From: an uncultured Burkholderiales bacterium
Lineage (GTDB): Bacteria > Pseudomonadota > Gammaproteobacteria > Burkholderiales > Burkholderiaceae_E
Length of the DNA: 64,000 nt
Reading direction: 5' to 3'
NCBI GenBank assembly: GCA_902826305.1
Contig: CADEEH010000004.1
Span: forward strand, 1-64,000
Part shown: positions 13,366 through 22,378 of the stretch, in pieces
How positions within the stretch are numbered: the first letter of the stretch is position 1
How the letters are laid out: each line of letters opens with the position of its first letter
Translations under genes and position numbers: made by a program
Notes under the pieces: model-generated
What the model was told of the DNA's origin: nothing
Seen by the model: only the letters and a program-made list of their open reading frames with translations
The model's database searches: none

Positions 13366-14271
13366 CTACTTGGCCGCCGCGATCATGTACTCGACCGCGG
13401 CCTTGATGTCCGCATCACTTGCGGCACTGCCGCCACGAGCCGGCATCACACCCTTGCCCTTGATCACCGAGGCGACCAGCGCATCCTCACCGGAGGCGAG
13501 CCGCGGTGCCCAGGCCGCCTTGTCACCGAACTTCGGCGCACCGGCAACCCCGGCCGCGTGGCAGGCCATGCAGGCGCCGTCGTAGATCGCCTTGCCGTTG
13601 CCGGCGGCGGCCTGCTTCGGTGCCTCGGCCGCGGGGGCGGGTGCCGCTGCGGGCTTGGGTGTGGCCGCGGCCACCGCGGCGGCAGCGGCAGCAGCCGGTG
13701 CCGGTGCAGCGGATGGTGCAGGGGCCGCCGCAGCGGGCGCAGGCGCCGCGGCCGCATCGGCCTTCGCATCACCAGCGGCCGGCGCCTTCGGCTCGTCCAT
13801 CTTGCCGCCGGACTGGTTGACCATGTAGACGATCGCGCGGCCGATCTCCGCGTCCTGGTACTCGCCGCCACCCTGCGCGGCCATCGCACCCTTGCCCTTC
13901 AGCGCAGAGGTCAGCAACGCGTCGTAGCCGGTCTTGATCCGAGGTGCCCAGGCCGCGTTGTCACCCACCTTCGGCGCACCGGCGACACCGGCCGCATGAC
14001 AGGTCCCGCACTGCGCCTTGTAGACCGCATCACCCGCCCGCAGCGGCGCCGAGCCACCGCCCGCACGCAGCTCGAAACCGGCCACCGGCGCGATCCGCGC
14101 CTCGATTGCCTCGGGTGTCATCGCATCCGCACCCGCGCCCGCACGCGTGGTGCTGCCCACGAACTTGACCAGCAGCACGATGACCAGGATCGGCACGACG
14201 AAGGCCAGGACCACCACGGTGATCAACTGTCGCGGGGTCTTGATGGGACTCTCGTGTTCGTCGGCGCTCAT
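13366..14271 (-). CDS. membrane-anchored di-haem cytochrome c5-type protein
   Basis: The protein is 301 residues. A single N-terminal transmembrane anchor (about residues 16-38) leads to two homologous cytochrome c domains with CXXCH haem sites CGTCH (88-92) and CMACH (234-238). They are joined by a 60-residue Ala/Pro linker. Both domains continue with AAGVAGAPK(V/F)GD and end in a YM(V/I) helix typical of c5/class I cytochromes. A likely role is electron transfer in the periplasm towards a terminal oxidase. The repeat of nearly identical domains points to an internal duplication. Confidence 0.92.
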   Translation of the reverse strand: MSADEHESPIKTPRQLITVVVLAFVVPILVIVLLVKFVGSTTRAGAGADAMTPEAIEARIAPVAGFELRAGGGSAPLRAGDAVYKAQCGTCHAAGVAGAPKVGDNAAWAPRIKTGYDALLTSALKGKGAMAAQGGGEYQDAEIGRAIVYMVNQSGGKMDEPKAPAAGDAKADAAAAPAPAAAAPAPSAAPAPAAAAAAAVAAATPKPAAAPAPAAEAPKQAAAGNGKAIYDGACMACHAAGVAGAPKFGDKAAWAPRLASGEDALVASVIKGKGVMPARGGSAASDADIKAAVEYMIAAAK

Positions 14272-14394
14272 TCACGCAATCCTGGTTTGTCAAAGCGTTG
14301 AATTATATAGGGAAAGGAAGCCCCGGCGCTGCCCGCTCCGTGGACGGCGCCGACAAAACCGGGTATTCTTCGCGGCCTTCACGTCTGCCACATC

Positions 14395-14470
14395 GCGCCC
14401 GTAGCTCAGTGGATAGAGTACTGGCCTCCGAAGCCAGGGGTCGCTGGTTCGATCCCAGCCGGGCGCGCCA
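14395..14470 (+). tRNA. tRNA-Arg (anticodon CCG)
   Basis: A full cloverleaf can be drawn. The acceptor pair is GCGCCCG/CGGGCGC, the D arm GCTCAGTGGATAGAGT, the anticodon stem CTGGC/GCCAG with loop CTCCGAA giving anticodon CCG (reads CGG), the T arm CTGG-TTCGATC-CCAG, and CCA is encoded. tRNA genes of this kind are common integration targets, and the sequence just downstream changes character (repeats, then foreign cargo). Confidence 0.97.
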
Positions 14471-14538
14471 ATCAAGTGGTTGAGGGACCGAGGAGTTTCG
14501 ATCGGTCTTTGTCTGGTCGAAATCCCCGACGATGGTTT

Positions 14539-14624
14539 GTGGCCCGTGGGTGGCCCATTTGTGGCCCGTGCGTGGCCCGTGGGTTACTCCGTCGTCGCGC
14601 GGATGACCTGTGGTGCGGTGGCCC
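14539..14624 (+). repeat. 11-bp-phased GTGGCCC repeats beside the tRNA, possible integrase arm sites
   Basis: GTGGCCC occurs at 14539, 14550, 14561 and 14572, exactly one helical turn (11 bp) apart, all in the same orientation, and once more at 14618. The array begins about 70 bp after the tRNA-Arg end. Short phased direct repeats next to a tRNA are what arm-type binding sites of a tyrosine recombinase at an att end look like. That role is inferred. Confidence 0.55.
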
Positions 14625-15158
14625 GCGTCCGCGATTGCGCGCACTCACCTCGCCTGCTCTCCAACCCGATAGTCCGCTAGCGCTACAAAGCACACCCTGG
14701 ACGCAAGTTATCAGTGGGTGGTGACGGCAACTCCGACCAGAAGCAACCCTCAGTTGAGTCGCCAGAGAACGTATTCGAACCGGTCTGGCCGGTGGAACGC
14801 CGCGCAGGAATTGAGTCAAGCGATCGAATCAAATGCCTAACTGGGGTACGGTTCGAGCGAGGACTTTCAGCAACAGTGTGTATCGCAGGCCCGAGGTTGC
14901 CTTAGGCTAGAGGGAGGGTCGCATGGGTTCGAGGCTGATCTACGTGGCGCAGCGGCAGGAACGCGAAGCAATCGAACGCGTGGCAATAGAGGCCACCTTG
15001 GCAGATGCCGGCAAAGGCCACGCATCGATGCGTCGGCCCAGTCGCCCCGCCAACAACGTCCCAGAGCGGAGGCGAAATCCAGTCCGTCACGCGCAGGTGG
15101 AAATCTGCCGGGTCGCCTGAAGGTCACCTTGCGGCAGCAGATCGCGGACCGAAACAGT
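14625..15158. other. gap without a convincing gene
   Basis: Between the repeat array and the SNF2-type helicase gene I see only short open frames with no recognisable product. The promoter of the restriction-modification operon should lie here. Confidence 0.5.
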
Positions 15159-18100
15159 ATGGAGTTGATCGACAACATCAGCCGATTGCTCGGTGATGAT
15201 CTCAAGCAGACCTTGAATCCCGGAGTGCGGCTGAGGGTCGCGGCCTCTTGCTTCTCCATCTACGCCTTCGAAGCACTAAAGGAGGAGTTCGAGGCGATCG
15301 AGGAACTACGATTTATCTTCACCTCTCCAACTTTCGTAGCCGAGGAAGTAACCGACAAGATCCGTAAGGAGCGCAAGGAATTCCACATCCCCAAGCTCAA
15401 CCGCGAGCGTAGCCTGTACGGAAGTGAGTTCGAGATCCACTTGCGAAACAAGCTGACCCAGCGCGCCATCGCGCGGGAGTGCGCCGACTGGTTATGCCGC
15501 AAGGCGCGCTTCATGTCCAACCGCACGCAGGCACCAATGCAGCCGTTCGCTTGCGTCGAAGCAGGCGACGCGCCGGACGCACGAACGGTTTACCTGCCTC
15601 TGCATGGCTTCACTGCCGTAGACCTCGGCTACCAGCCCGGCAACGCCGTCTCGAACCTCGTCAACAAGATGGACGAGCCGCCGTTCACGGCGACCTACCT
15701 CCAGCTCTTTGATCAGATCTGGAACGACGTCGAGAAGGTCGAAGACGTGACGACGGCCATCGTCGACCACATCGCCACGGTCTATCAGGAGAACTCGCCC
15801 GAGAGCATCTACTTCCTGATGCTCTATAACATCTTCAACGAGTTCCTGGGCGACGTGGACGAAGACGTGCTGCCCAACGACCGCACCGGCTACCAGAACA
15901 CGCTGATCTGGCAGAAGCTCTTCAACTTTCAGCGCGACGCTGCCACCGGCATCATCAACAAGCTCGAGACCTACAGCGGCTGCATCCTGGCCGACAGCGT
16001 GGGCTTGGGCAAGACCTTCACTGCGCTGGCCGTCGTCAAGTACTACGAGCTGCGCAACAAGTCGGTGCTGGTGCTGTGCCCCAAGAAGCTGGCCGACAAC
16101 TGGCTCACCTTCAACCACAACCTCAAGACCAACCTCTTCGCGAAGGACCGTTTCAGCTACGACGTGCTGTGCCACACCGACTTGAGCCGAACCAGCGGTG
16201 AGTCCTTCGGCACCGCGCTGAACCGCGTGAACTGGGGCAACTACGACCTCGTCGTCATCGACGAGTCGCACAACTTCCGCAACAACGATGTCTTCAAGGA
16301 GCGGGAGACGCGCTACCAGAAGCTGATGAACCAGGTCATCAAGCAAGGCGTCAAGACCAAGGTGCTGATGCTGTCGGCCACCCCGGTGAACAACCGCTTC
16401 AACGACTTGCGTAACCAGCTGGCACTGGCCTACGAAGGCGACTCCGAGAACCTGAGCAAGAAGCTGCGCACCGGCAAGTCGGTCGAAGAGATCTTCCGCC
16501 ACGCCCAGGCGGCCTTCAACACCTGGAGCAAGCTGCCCGTTGAGGAGCGTACGGCCCGCGCCATCCTCGACGCGCTGGACTTCGACTTCTTCGAGCTGCT
16601 GGACAGCGTGACCATCGCGCGCTCCCGCAAGCACATCCAGACCTTCTACGACACGTCGGAGATCGGCCAGTTTCCGGAGCGATGCAAGCCGCTGTCGTAC
16701 CACTGCCCCATCACTCACCGCAGCGACGTGATGGGTTTCAACGACATCTTCAGCCACCTGTCGCGCCTGAAGCTGGCGGTGTACGCGCCGCTGAGCTACA
16801 TCCTGCCCAGCCGGCTGAAGAAGTACGAGGCGATGTACGACACCAAGGTGTCCAGTGGCGGCGGCAAGCTACGGCAGATCGACCGCGAGCAGAGCCTGCA
16901 AGCCCTGATGACGGTGAACCTGCTCAAGCGTCTGGAAAGCTCGGTGCATCCGTTCAGGCTGACGCTGCGGTCGCTGCGCAGCAACCACACGGGCACGCTG
17001 GCGCGCATCCATGCGTTCAAGAAGGACGGCCGCGCCGCCAGCGTGGCGGATTTCACCGACGCTTTCTCCGACCTCGACCCGGAAGACGACGACCTGCCCG
17101 ATCTCCACGACCTGGGCGGTACGGGCTCGGATGCCGTGGGCGGAAAGATCAAGATCAGCCTGGCCGACATGGACCTGCCGCGCTGGGAACACGAGCTCAC
17201 CGAAGACTTGAAGCTCATCGAAGCGCTGCTGGCCTCCATGGACCAGGTGACGCCGCAGGAAGACGCCAAGCTCCAGCACCTGAAAGCCCACGTGCTGGGC
17301 AAGATCGGCCAGCCCATCAACCCGGGCAACCGCAAAGTGCTGATCTTCACGGCCTTCGCCGACACGGCCGACTACCTCTACGCCAACCTGGCGCCCGAGC
17401 TGCTGCAGCGCCTGCGCCTGCACAGCGCCAAGGTCACCGGCAAGGACAGGCCCGCATCCACGCTGCAGGCTGGCTATGACTTCCAGGAGCTGCTGACCCT
17501 CTTCTCCCCGCGGTCGAAACAGCGGGCAGACGTGCTGCCCGGCGAGTTGAACGAAATCGACCTGCTGATCGGCACTGACTGCATCTCCGAAGGCCAGAAC
17601 TTGCAGGATTGTGACTATGTCATCAACTACGACATCCACTGGAACCCGGTGCGCATCATTCAGCGCTTCGGCCGCGTGGATCGCATCGGCTCGCCGAACA
17701 AGATCATCCAGCTCGTCAACTACTGGCCCGACATCTCGCTGGACGAGTACATCAACCTCAAGGAGCGCGTCGAGAGCCGGATGATGATTGCCGATGTCAC
17801 CGCCACCGGCGACGACAACGTCCTATCGGCACAGGCCAACGACGTGTCGTACCGCAAGGAGCAGCTGCGCCGCCTGCAGGAGGAAGTGATCGAGCTGGAA
17901 GACGTGAAGACCGGCGTCTCGATCACGGACCTGGGCCTGAACGACTTCCGCATGGACCTGCTGAACTACGTGAAGGAACATGGCGAGCTGGCTCACACAC
18001 CCAACGGCATGCACGCCGTGGTGCCGGCGCAGCCCGAGCTGGGCCTGCTGCCCGGCGTGATCTTCACGCTGCGCAACCGCCACAACGGCGTCAACGTCAA

Positions 18101-18458
18101 TGACCACAACCGCCTGCACCCGTACTACCTCGTCTACATCAGCCGCCTGGGCGAGGTGATCCACGACCACAGCGAAGTCAAGCGACTGCTGGACCTGGTG
18201 CGCTCGGCCTGCAAGGGGCAAAGCCAGCCGATGCGCGAGGCCTGCCGCCTCTTCAACCGGGAAACGGCCGATGGCCGGCAGATGCAGGCCTACAGCGATC
18301 TGCTAGGCCAGGCCATCCGCTCGATGATCCAGGTGAAGGAAGAGAAGGACCTGGACAGCCTGTTCACCGGTGGCCGGACCACGGCGCTCGTCAACGCCAT
18401 TGCCGGGCTCGACGACTTCGAGCTGATCACCTTCCTCGTCATCCAGGAGGGCGGATGA
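15159..18458 (+). CDS. SNF2-type superfamily 2 helicase with N-terminal PLD-like region
   Basis: The protein is 1099 residues from the ATG at 15159; a TTG ten codons earlier is less likely. The first ~130 residues resemble the start of phospholipase-D-like domains seen in such helicases, but I see no intact HKD site. The helicase core has Walker A DSVGLGKT near residue 283, DESH box VVIDESHNFRN, motif III LSATPVNNRF, and motifs V/VI GTDCISEGQNLQ and IIQRFGRVDRIG. It overlaps the DUF4391 gene by four bases. The neighbours (DUF4391, Mod, Fic, Res) indicate a restriction or defence role, probably DNA translocation. Confidence 0.85.
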   Translation: MELIDNISRLLGDDLKQTLNPGVRLRVAASCFSIYAFEALKEEFEAIEELRFIFTSPTFVAEEVTDKIRKERKEFHIPKLNRERSLYGSEFEIHLRNKLTQRAIARECADWLCRKARFMSNRTQAPMQPFACVEAGDAPDARTVYLPLHGFTAVDLGYQPGNAVSNLVNKMDEPPFTATYLQLFDQIWNDVEKVEDVTTAIVDHIATVYQENSPESIYFLMLYNIFNEFLGDVDEDVLPNDRTGYQNTLIWQKLFNFQRDAATGIINKLETYSGCILADSVGLGKTFTALAVVKYYELRNKSVLVLCPKKLADNWLTFNHNLKTNLFAKDRFSYDVLCHTDLSRTSGESFGTALNRVNWGNYDLVVIDESHNFRNNDVFKERETRYQKLMNQVIKQGVKTKVLMLSATPVNNRFNDLRNQLALAYEGDSENLSKKLRTGKSVEEIFRHAQAAFNTWSKLPVEERTARAILDALDFDFFELLDSVTIARSRKHIQTFYDTSEIGQFPERCKPLSYHCPITHRSDVMGFNDIFSHLSRLKLAVYAPLSYILPSRLKKYEAMYDTKVSSGGGKLRQIDREQSLQALMTVNLLKRLESSVHPFRLTLRSLRSNHTGTLARIHAFKKDGRAASVADFTDAFSDLDPEDDDLPDLHDLGGTGSDAVGGKIKISLADMDLPRWEHELTEDLKLIEALLASMDQVTPQEDAKLQHLKAHVLGKIGQPINPGNRKVLIFTAFADTADYLYANLAPELLQRLRLHSAKVTGKDRPASTLQAGYDFQELLTLFSPRSKQRADVLPGELNEIDLLIGTDCISEGQNLQDCDYVINYDIHWNPVRIIQRFGRVDRIGSPNKIIQLVNYWPDISLDEYINLKERVESRMMIADVTATGDDNVLSAQANDVSYRKEQLRRLQEEVIELEDVKTGVSITDLGLNDFRMDLLNYVKEHGELAHTPNGMHAVVPAQPELGLLPGVIFTLRNRHNGVNVNDHNRLHPYYLVYISRLGEVIHDHSEVKRLLDLVRSACKGQSQPMREACRLFNRETADGRQMQAYSDLLGQAIRSMIQVKEEKDLDSLFTGGRTTALVNAIAGLDDFELITFLVIQEGG

Positions 18459-19162
18459 CCGGCTCCGCCGCACGCGCTGCGTCGCACGCCGCCTTCGAGC
18501 ACCCGGCGTTCGTCAGTTACCCGCCGCAGGCGGCGCTTGGTCGCACGCTGCCCAAGAGCAAGCTCTACGCGCGCAGCCACGCCGGCACGCGGCTGAAGAA
18601 CCTGTTCGTGCAGCAGGTGGAGCAGATTGTCTGGCAGTTCAAGCTGGCGCCCGAGACCATAAACCTGCCGGCACGGCCTGCGGTGCCTGAGATCCAGGTC
18701 TTCGGCATCCAGCTGAAGACTCCGGAACTGAGCTTCGACGTGCTGCGCGCCATCGACCAGGCGGTGCAGTTCCCGATCCTCTTCGAGCTGGCGCATGCAG
18801 GCCGCACGCAGGTGGTGGCCTGCCACAAACGCCCGAGTGAAGCCGATGCCAGCCGGTGGGTGCTGAGCGACTACTTTGCCAGTGGCTGGCTGGCCGACAG
18901 TGCCGAGCGCGGCGCCATGCCCGTGGCGCTGCACTTGGGCGGCCTGTACGAGCAGTTGCTGCGCGCCTTGCTGCCGCTACCCGCCAGGCCGCACGAGACC
19001 TTGTCCGAGCATGTGGCAAGGCTGGATGCGCTGGCGGCCAAGCAGCGCGAGGCCGACAAGACGGCTGCGAAGCTCGAGAAGGAAAGGCAGTTCAACCGCA
19101 AGGTCGCGATCAATGCCGACCTGCGCCGGCTCCAGACTGACCTGGAGGACCTGCGCCGCTGA
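18455..19162 (+). CDS. DUF4391-family protein
   Basis: The protein is 235 residues, translationally coupled to the helicase (ATGA overlap). The N-terminal two thirds show the alpha/beta pattern of DUF4391, including LPKSKLYA and FVQQVEQIVWQFKLAPETIN and a VFGIQLK strand. The C-terminal ~50 residues (AKQREADKTAAKLEKERQFN) form a charged coiled coil. DUF4391 proteins accompany SNF2 helicases and type III-like methyltransferases in many genomes; their molecular role is not known to me. The stop codon lies inside a perfect hairpin. Confidence 0.75.
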   Translation: MTGSAARAASHAAFEHPAFVSYPPQAALGRTLPKSKLYARSHAGTRLKNLFVQQVEQIVWQFKLAPETINLPARPAVPEIQVFGIQLKTPELSFDVLRAIDQAVQFPILFELAHAGRTQVVACHKRPSEADASRWVLSDYFASGWLADSAERGAMPVALHLGGLYEQLLRALLPLPARPHETLSEHVARLDALAAKQREADKTAAKLEKERQFNRKVAINADLRRLQTDLEDLRR

Positions 19163-19180
19163 GCCGATATGCTCAGCGGC
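19155..19180 (+). other. perfect intercistronic hairpin between DUF4391 and Mod genes
   Basis: GCCGCTGAGC and GCTCAGCGGC form a 10-bp perfect stem with a 6-nt loop (CGATAT). The left arm contains the DUF4391 stop codon and the right arm ends 16 bp before the Mod start. There is no T run. It may act as an RNA processing site or attenuator, or control access to the Mod ribosome binding site. Confidence 0.7.
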
Positions 19181-19196
19181 AGCTACCAAGAAGACG

Positions 19197-21074
19197 ATGG
19201 ACAAACTGAAGATGCATTCGCCCGACCTCACGCAGGACCACATCGCACGCCTGCGCGAGCTGTTTCCCGGCTGTGTGACCGAGGCGAAGGGCGAGGGTGG
19301 TGCCGTGCGGCTGGCGGTGGACTTCGACCTGCTGCGTCAGGAACTGTCCGGCACGCTGGTGGAGGGGCCGCAGGAGCGGTATCAGCTGAACTGGCCGGGC
19401 AAACGAGAGGCGCTGCTGACGGCGAATGCGCCAATCGCCAAGACGCTGCGGCCGTGCCGTGATGCGAGTGCGGAATTCGACACCACAAAGAACCTGTTCA
19501 TCGAGGGGGACAACCTTGATGCGCTGAAGCTACTGCAGGAGGCTTATCTCGGCAAGGTGAAGTTGATCTACATCGACCCGCCGTACAACACCGGCCGAGA
19601 CTTCATCTATGACGACGACTACAGTGACGATGTTGAGAGCTATTTGCGCCAATCGAATCAGACCGATGCCGCAGGTGGTCGGCTGGTAGCCAATACCGAG
19701 GCCAATGGACGATTCCATTCGGATTGGCTCAGCATGATGTACGCGCGGCTGAGGCTCGCCAGAAACCTGCTGAAGGAAGACGGCGTCATCTTCATCTCGA
19801 TCGACGACAACGAAGTAGACAACCTGCGGAAGCTCTGCAACGAGGTATTTGGCGAGAGCAACTTTGTCGCCCAGATCATCTGGCAAAAGGTCTTTGCGCC
19901 GAAGAACAGCGCTCGTTGGTTCTCTGAGGACCACGACTACATCATGGTCTATGCGAAGCAAGGCGACTCCTGGGCGCCACGCATGCTTCCTCAAACGGAC
20001 GAGATGTTGTCTCGCTACAATAACCCGGACAACGATCCCAGAGGTCCGTGGACATCTGGTGACCTAGCGGCGCGGAATCGCTATGACGCGGGCCTGTATC
20101 CGCTTACTTGCCCATCGGGTCGCGTCATCGAAGGCCCTCCAAGAGGCAGTTACTGGCGCTTCAGCAAGGAGACCTTCGACAAGCTCAACGCAGACAAACG
20201 GATCTGGTGGGGCGCCGATGGCGACAACATGCCTCGTCTCAAGCGCTTCTTGTCCGAGGTGAAGCAAGGTCGAGTGCCGCAGACGCTTTGGTTTTATGAC
20301 GAAGTAGGTCACACGCAGGACGCGAAGAAGACGCTGCTCAAGTACGTCCAGTTTCAGAACACCGAGAACGTCCTGAACTCAGTCAAGCCCGTGGAACTGC
20401 TTCAACGGGTGCTGCAACTTGCCAGTCATCCAAACGATGGCGACATCGTATTGGACTTCTTCAGCGGCAGCGCCACCACAGCCCACGCGGTCCTCAAGCA
20501 GAACGCTGAAGACGGTGGCAATCGCCGCTTCGTGGGAGTGCAGATCGACGAGCCGCTTCCGACGCCCGAGCCGGAGATGGCGTCGATCCTGCAGATGGGT
20601 CTGAGGCGGATCCGGAATGTCGCCGCTGAACTTCGGGCGCAGCCCGAAGGAGACAAGATTGACTTGGGCTTCCGCGTACTCAAGATCGACTCGTCCAATA
20701 TGGCTGACGTGTTCTACGCCCCGGACGCGGTCAACCAAGGCGCGCTCGAAGGCTTCACCGATAACATCAAGTCCGACCGCACTCCTGAAGACCTGCTTTT
20801 CCAGGTCATGCTGGACTGGGGGGTCGACCTCGCCCTGCCCATCACCCGCGAGGCGATCCAGGGCCGCGAGGTGCTCTTCGTCGACGTTAACGCGCTGGCC
20901 GCCTGCTTCGTCGCCAATGGCCGCATCGACGAAGCCTTCGTGAAGACACTGGCCACGCACAAGCCGCTGCGCGCCGTGTTCCGTGACGCCGGCTTCGCCG
21001 ACAGTGCCGCCAAGATCAATGTGGAGCAGATCTTCAAGCTGCTGTCGCCCGCCACCGAAGTGAAGTGCATCTGA
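19197..21074 (+). CDS. mod: type III-like site-specific DNA methyltransferase (Mod)
   Basis: The protein is 625 residues. It carries the amino-methyltransferase motif IV DPPYNTG at 127-133 before the AdoMet motif I region FFSGSATTAHAV near residue 425. This beta-class order is found in type III Mod and related N6-adenine enzymes. GDNLDALKLL precedes motif IV as in Mod subunits. The ATG at 19197 was chosen because the open frame upstream overlaps the DUF4391 gene. The Res-type partner lies two genes downstream. The expected reaction is adenine-N6 methylation; the recognition sequence cannot be read. Confidence 0.92.
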   Translation: MDKLKMHSPDLTQDHIARLRELFPGCVTEAKGEGGAVRLAVDFDLLRQELSGTLVEGPQERYQLNWPGKREALLTANAPIAKTLRPCRDASAEFDTTKNLFIEGDNLDALKLLQEAYLGKVKLIYIDPPYNTGRDFIYDDDYSDDVESYLRQSNQTDAAGGRLVANTEANGRFHSDWLSMMYARLRLARNLLKEDGVIFISIDDNEVDNLRKLCNEVFGESNFVAQIIWQKVFAPKNSARWFSEDHDYIMVYAKQGDSWAPRMLPQTDEMLSRYNNPDNDPRGPWTSGDLAARNRYDAGLYPLTCPSGRVIEGPPRGSYWRFSKETFDKLNADKRIWWGADGDNMPRLKRFLSEVKQGRVPQTLWFYDEVGHTQDAKKTLLKYVQFQNTENVLNSVKPVELLQRVLQLASHPNDGDIVLDFFSGSATTAHAVLKQNAEDGGNRRFVGVQIDEPLPTPEPEMASILQMGLRRIRNVAAELRAQPEGDKIDLGFRVLKIDSSNMADVFYAPDAVNQGALEGFTDNIKSDRTPEDLLFQVMLDWGVDLALPITREAIQGREVLFVDVNALAACFVANGRIDEAFVKTLATHKPLRAVFRDAGFADSAAKINVEQIFKLLSPATEVKCI

Positions 21075-21087
21075 GCGGAGTGTGGCG

Positions 21088-22203
21088 ATGCAACCCTACG
21101 AACCCAATGCCCTGCCGCTGACCGCTCTGGACTGGCGCCGCCTGCTGCCGCTGGTGGGCCAGGCCAACGCGGCGCTGGCGCGCTACGACGGCCTGCTTCA
21201 GGGCATCCCCAACCCGGCGGTGATGCTCTCGCCGCTGACCACGCAGGAAGCGGTGCTGTCGTCAAAGATCGAAGGCACGCAAGCCACGGTGGACGAGGTG
21301 TTGGAGCAGGAGGCCGGGCTGTTGAAGGATGGCACGAAGTTCCAGGATATCCAGGAGATTTCCAACTACCGGGCGGCGCTCTACGCCGCGCGGGAGCAGC
21401 TGAAGGACTATCCGATCCGCCTGGCCTTCGTGCGCGAGCTGCACCGCATCCTGATGAACAGCGTGCGCGGGCAGGACAAGACGCCCGGTGAGTTCCGCAA
21501 AGACCAGAACTGGATCGGCAAGCACGGCTGTCCCATCGAGCAGGCCAGCTTCGTGCCGCCCAACCCGGTGCAACTGCCCGATCACTTGCAGGCCTGGGAA
21601 CGCTACCTGGACAGTGATGACGCCGACTTCCTGATGCAGACGGCGGTGGTACATGCGCAGTTCGAGTTGCTGCACCCGTTCAAGGACGGCAACGGGCGCA
21701 TCGGCCGCATCCTGATCCCGCTGTTCCTGTTCCAGAAGCGGGCTTTGTCGCAGCCCATGTTCTACCTGTCCGAGTATCTAGAGGCGCACCGCGAAGAGTA
21801 CTACCAGCGGCTGAAGGCGATCTCGGCCGAGGGCGACTGGGACGGCTGGATCGCGTTCTTCCTGCAGGCCATCGTGGCGCAGGCGGGTGCGAACAGCGCC
21901 CGCGTGGCGGCCATCCAGCGGCTGTACGAGGAGATGAAGCTGGCCATCCAGGAGGCCACGCACTCGCAGTACACCGTGCATGTGCTGGACGCGATCTTCA
22001 GCAAGCCGATCTTCCGCTCTTCTTACCTAACGGCGCAGCTCCAGCGGCAGTTCGGCATCCACGAGAAGACGACGCCCGGGTTGCTGCGGCAGATGCGCGA
22101 CGCCGGCATCCTGCGTGAGCTGCAGCCCGGCAGCGGCAGGCGCCCGGCTACGCTCTGCTTTCCCAGGCTGATCAACGTGGCCGAAGGCCGGGAGGTGCTG
22201 TGA
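21088..22203 (+). CDS. Fic-family protein (predicted AMP-transferase)
   Basis: The protein is 371 residues from the ATG at 21088, which has GGAG eight bases upstream; an in-frame GTG lies two codons earlier. The active-site loop [12 protein letters not shown] near residue 193 matches HPFx(D/E)GNGRxxR, so nucleotide transfer is expected. An inhibitory-helix motif SKIEG sits near residue 59, before the Fic core (class II arrangement). A C-terminal winged-helix-like part ([14 protein letters not shown]) follows. The gene lies between Mod and Res, as in some other type III-like loci. The target protein is unknown. Confidence 0.9.
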   Translation: MQPYEPNALPLTALDWRRLLPLVGQANAALARYDGLLQGIPNPAVMLSPLTTQEAVLSSKIEGTQATVDEVLEQEAGLLKDGTKFQDIQEISNYRAALYAAREQLKDYPIRLAFVRELHRILMNSVRGQDKTPGEFRKDQNWIGKHGCPIEQASFVPPNPVQLPDHLQAWERYLDSDDADFLMQTAVVHAQFELLHPFKDGNGRIGRILIPLFLFQKRALSQPMFYLSEYLEAHREEYYQRLKAISAEGDWDGWIAFFLQAIVAQAGANSARVAAIQRLYEEMKLAIQEATHSQYTVHVLDAIFSKPIFRSSYLTAQLQRQFGIHEKTTPGLLRQMRDAGILRELQPGSGRRPATLCFPRLINVAEGREVL

Positions 22204-22237
22204 GGACTTGTGGAGCTCCTGGGAGCGGCAAACCGGC

Positions 22238-22271
22238 TTGTGGAGCCTATTTGCCTTCTCAGGCTCCACAA
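22238..22271 (+). other. perfect 11-bp inverted repeat in the Fic-Res gap
   Basis: TTGTGGAGCCT and AGGCTCCACAA pair perfectly around a 12-nt loop. A third partial copy (CTTGTGGAGC) lies at about 22207-22216 and a decayed one near 22276. It sits in the 175-bp gap before the Res start, so it may terminate or attenuate transcription into Res. Confidence 0.7.
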
Positions 22272-22378
22272 ATGGGCTTGTGGCGCACAGAGACTCCGAA
22301 AGTGCAAGACGCGGTGCGGCCAGGTCGCGGCACGTCAGCCATCCTGAGGCCCCTGGAAGAACTACGACCCCTCACCGA

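Noticed and set aside
14290-14644. minus-strand frames reading ARLGSNQRPLASEASTLS across the tRNA
   Set aside because: This is the well-known spurious translation of the antisense strand of a tRNA gene.
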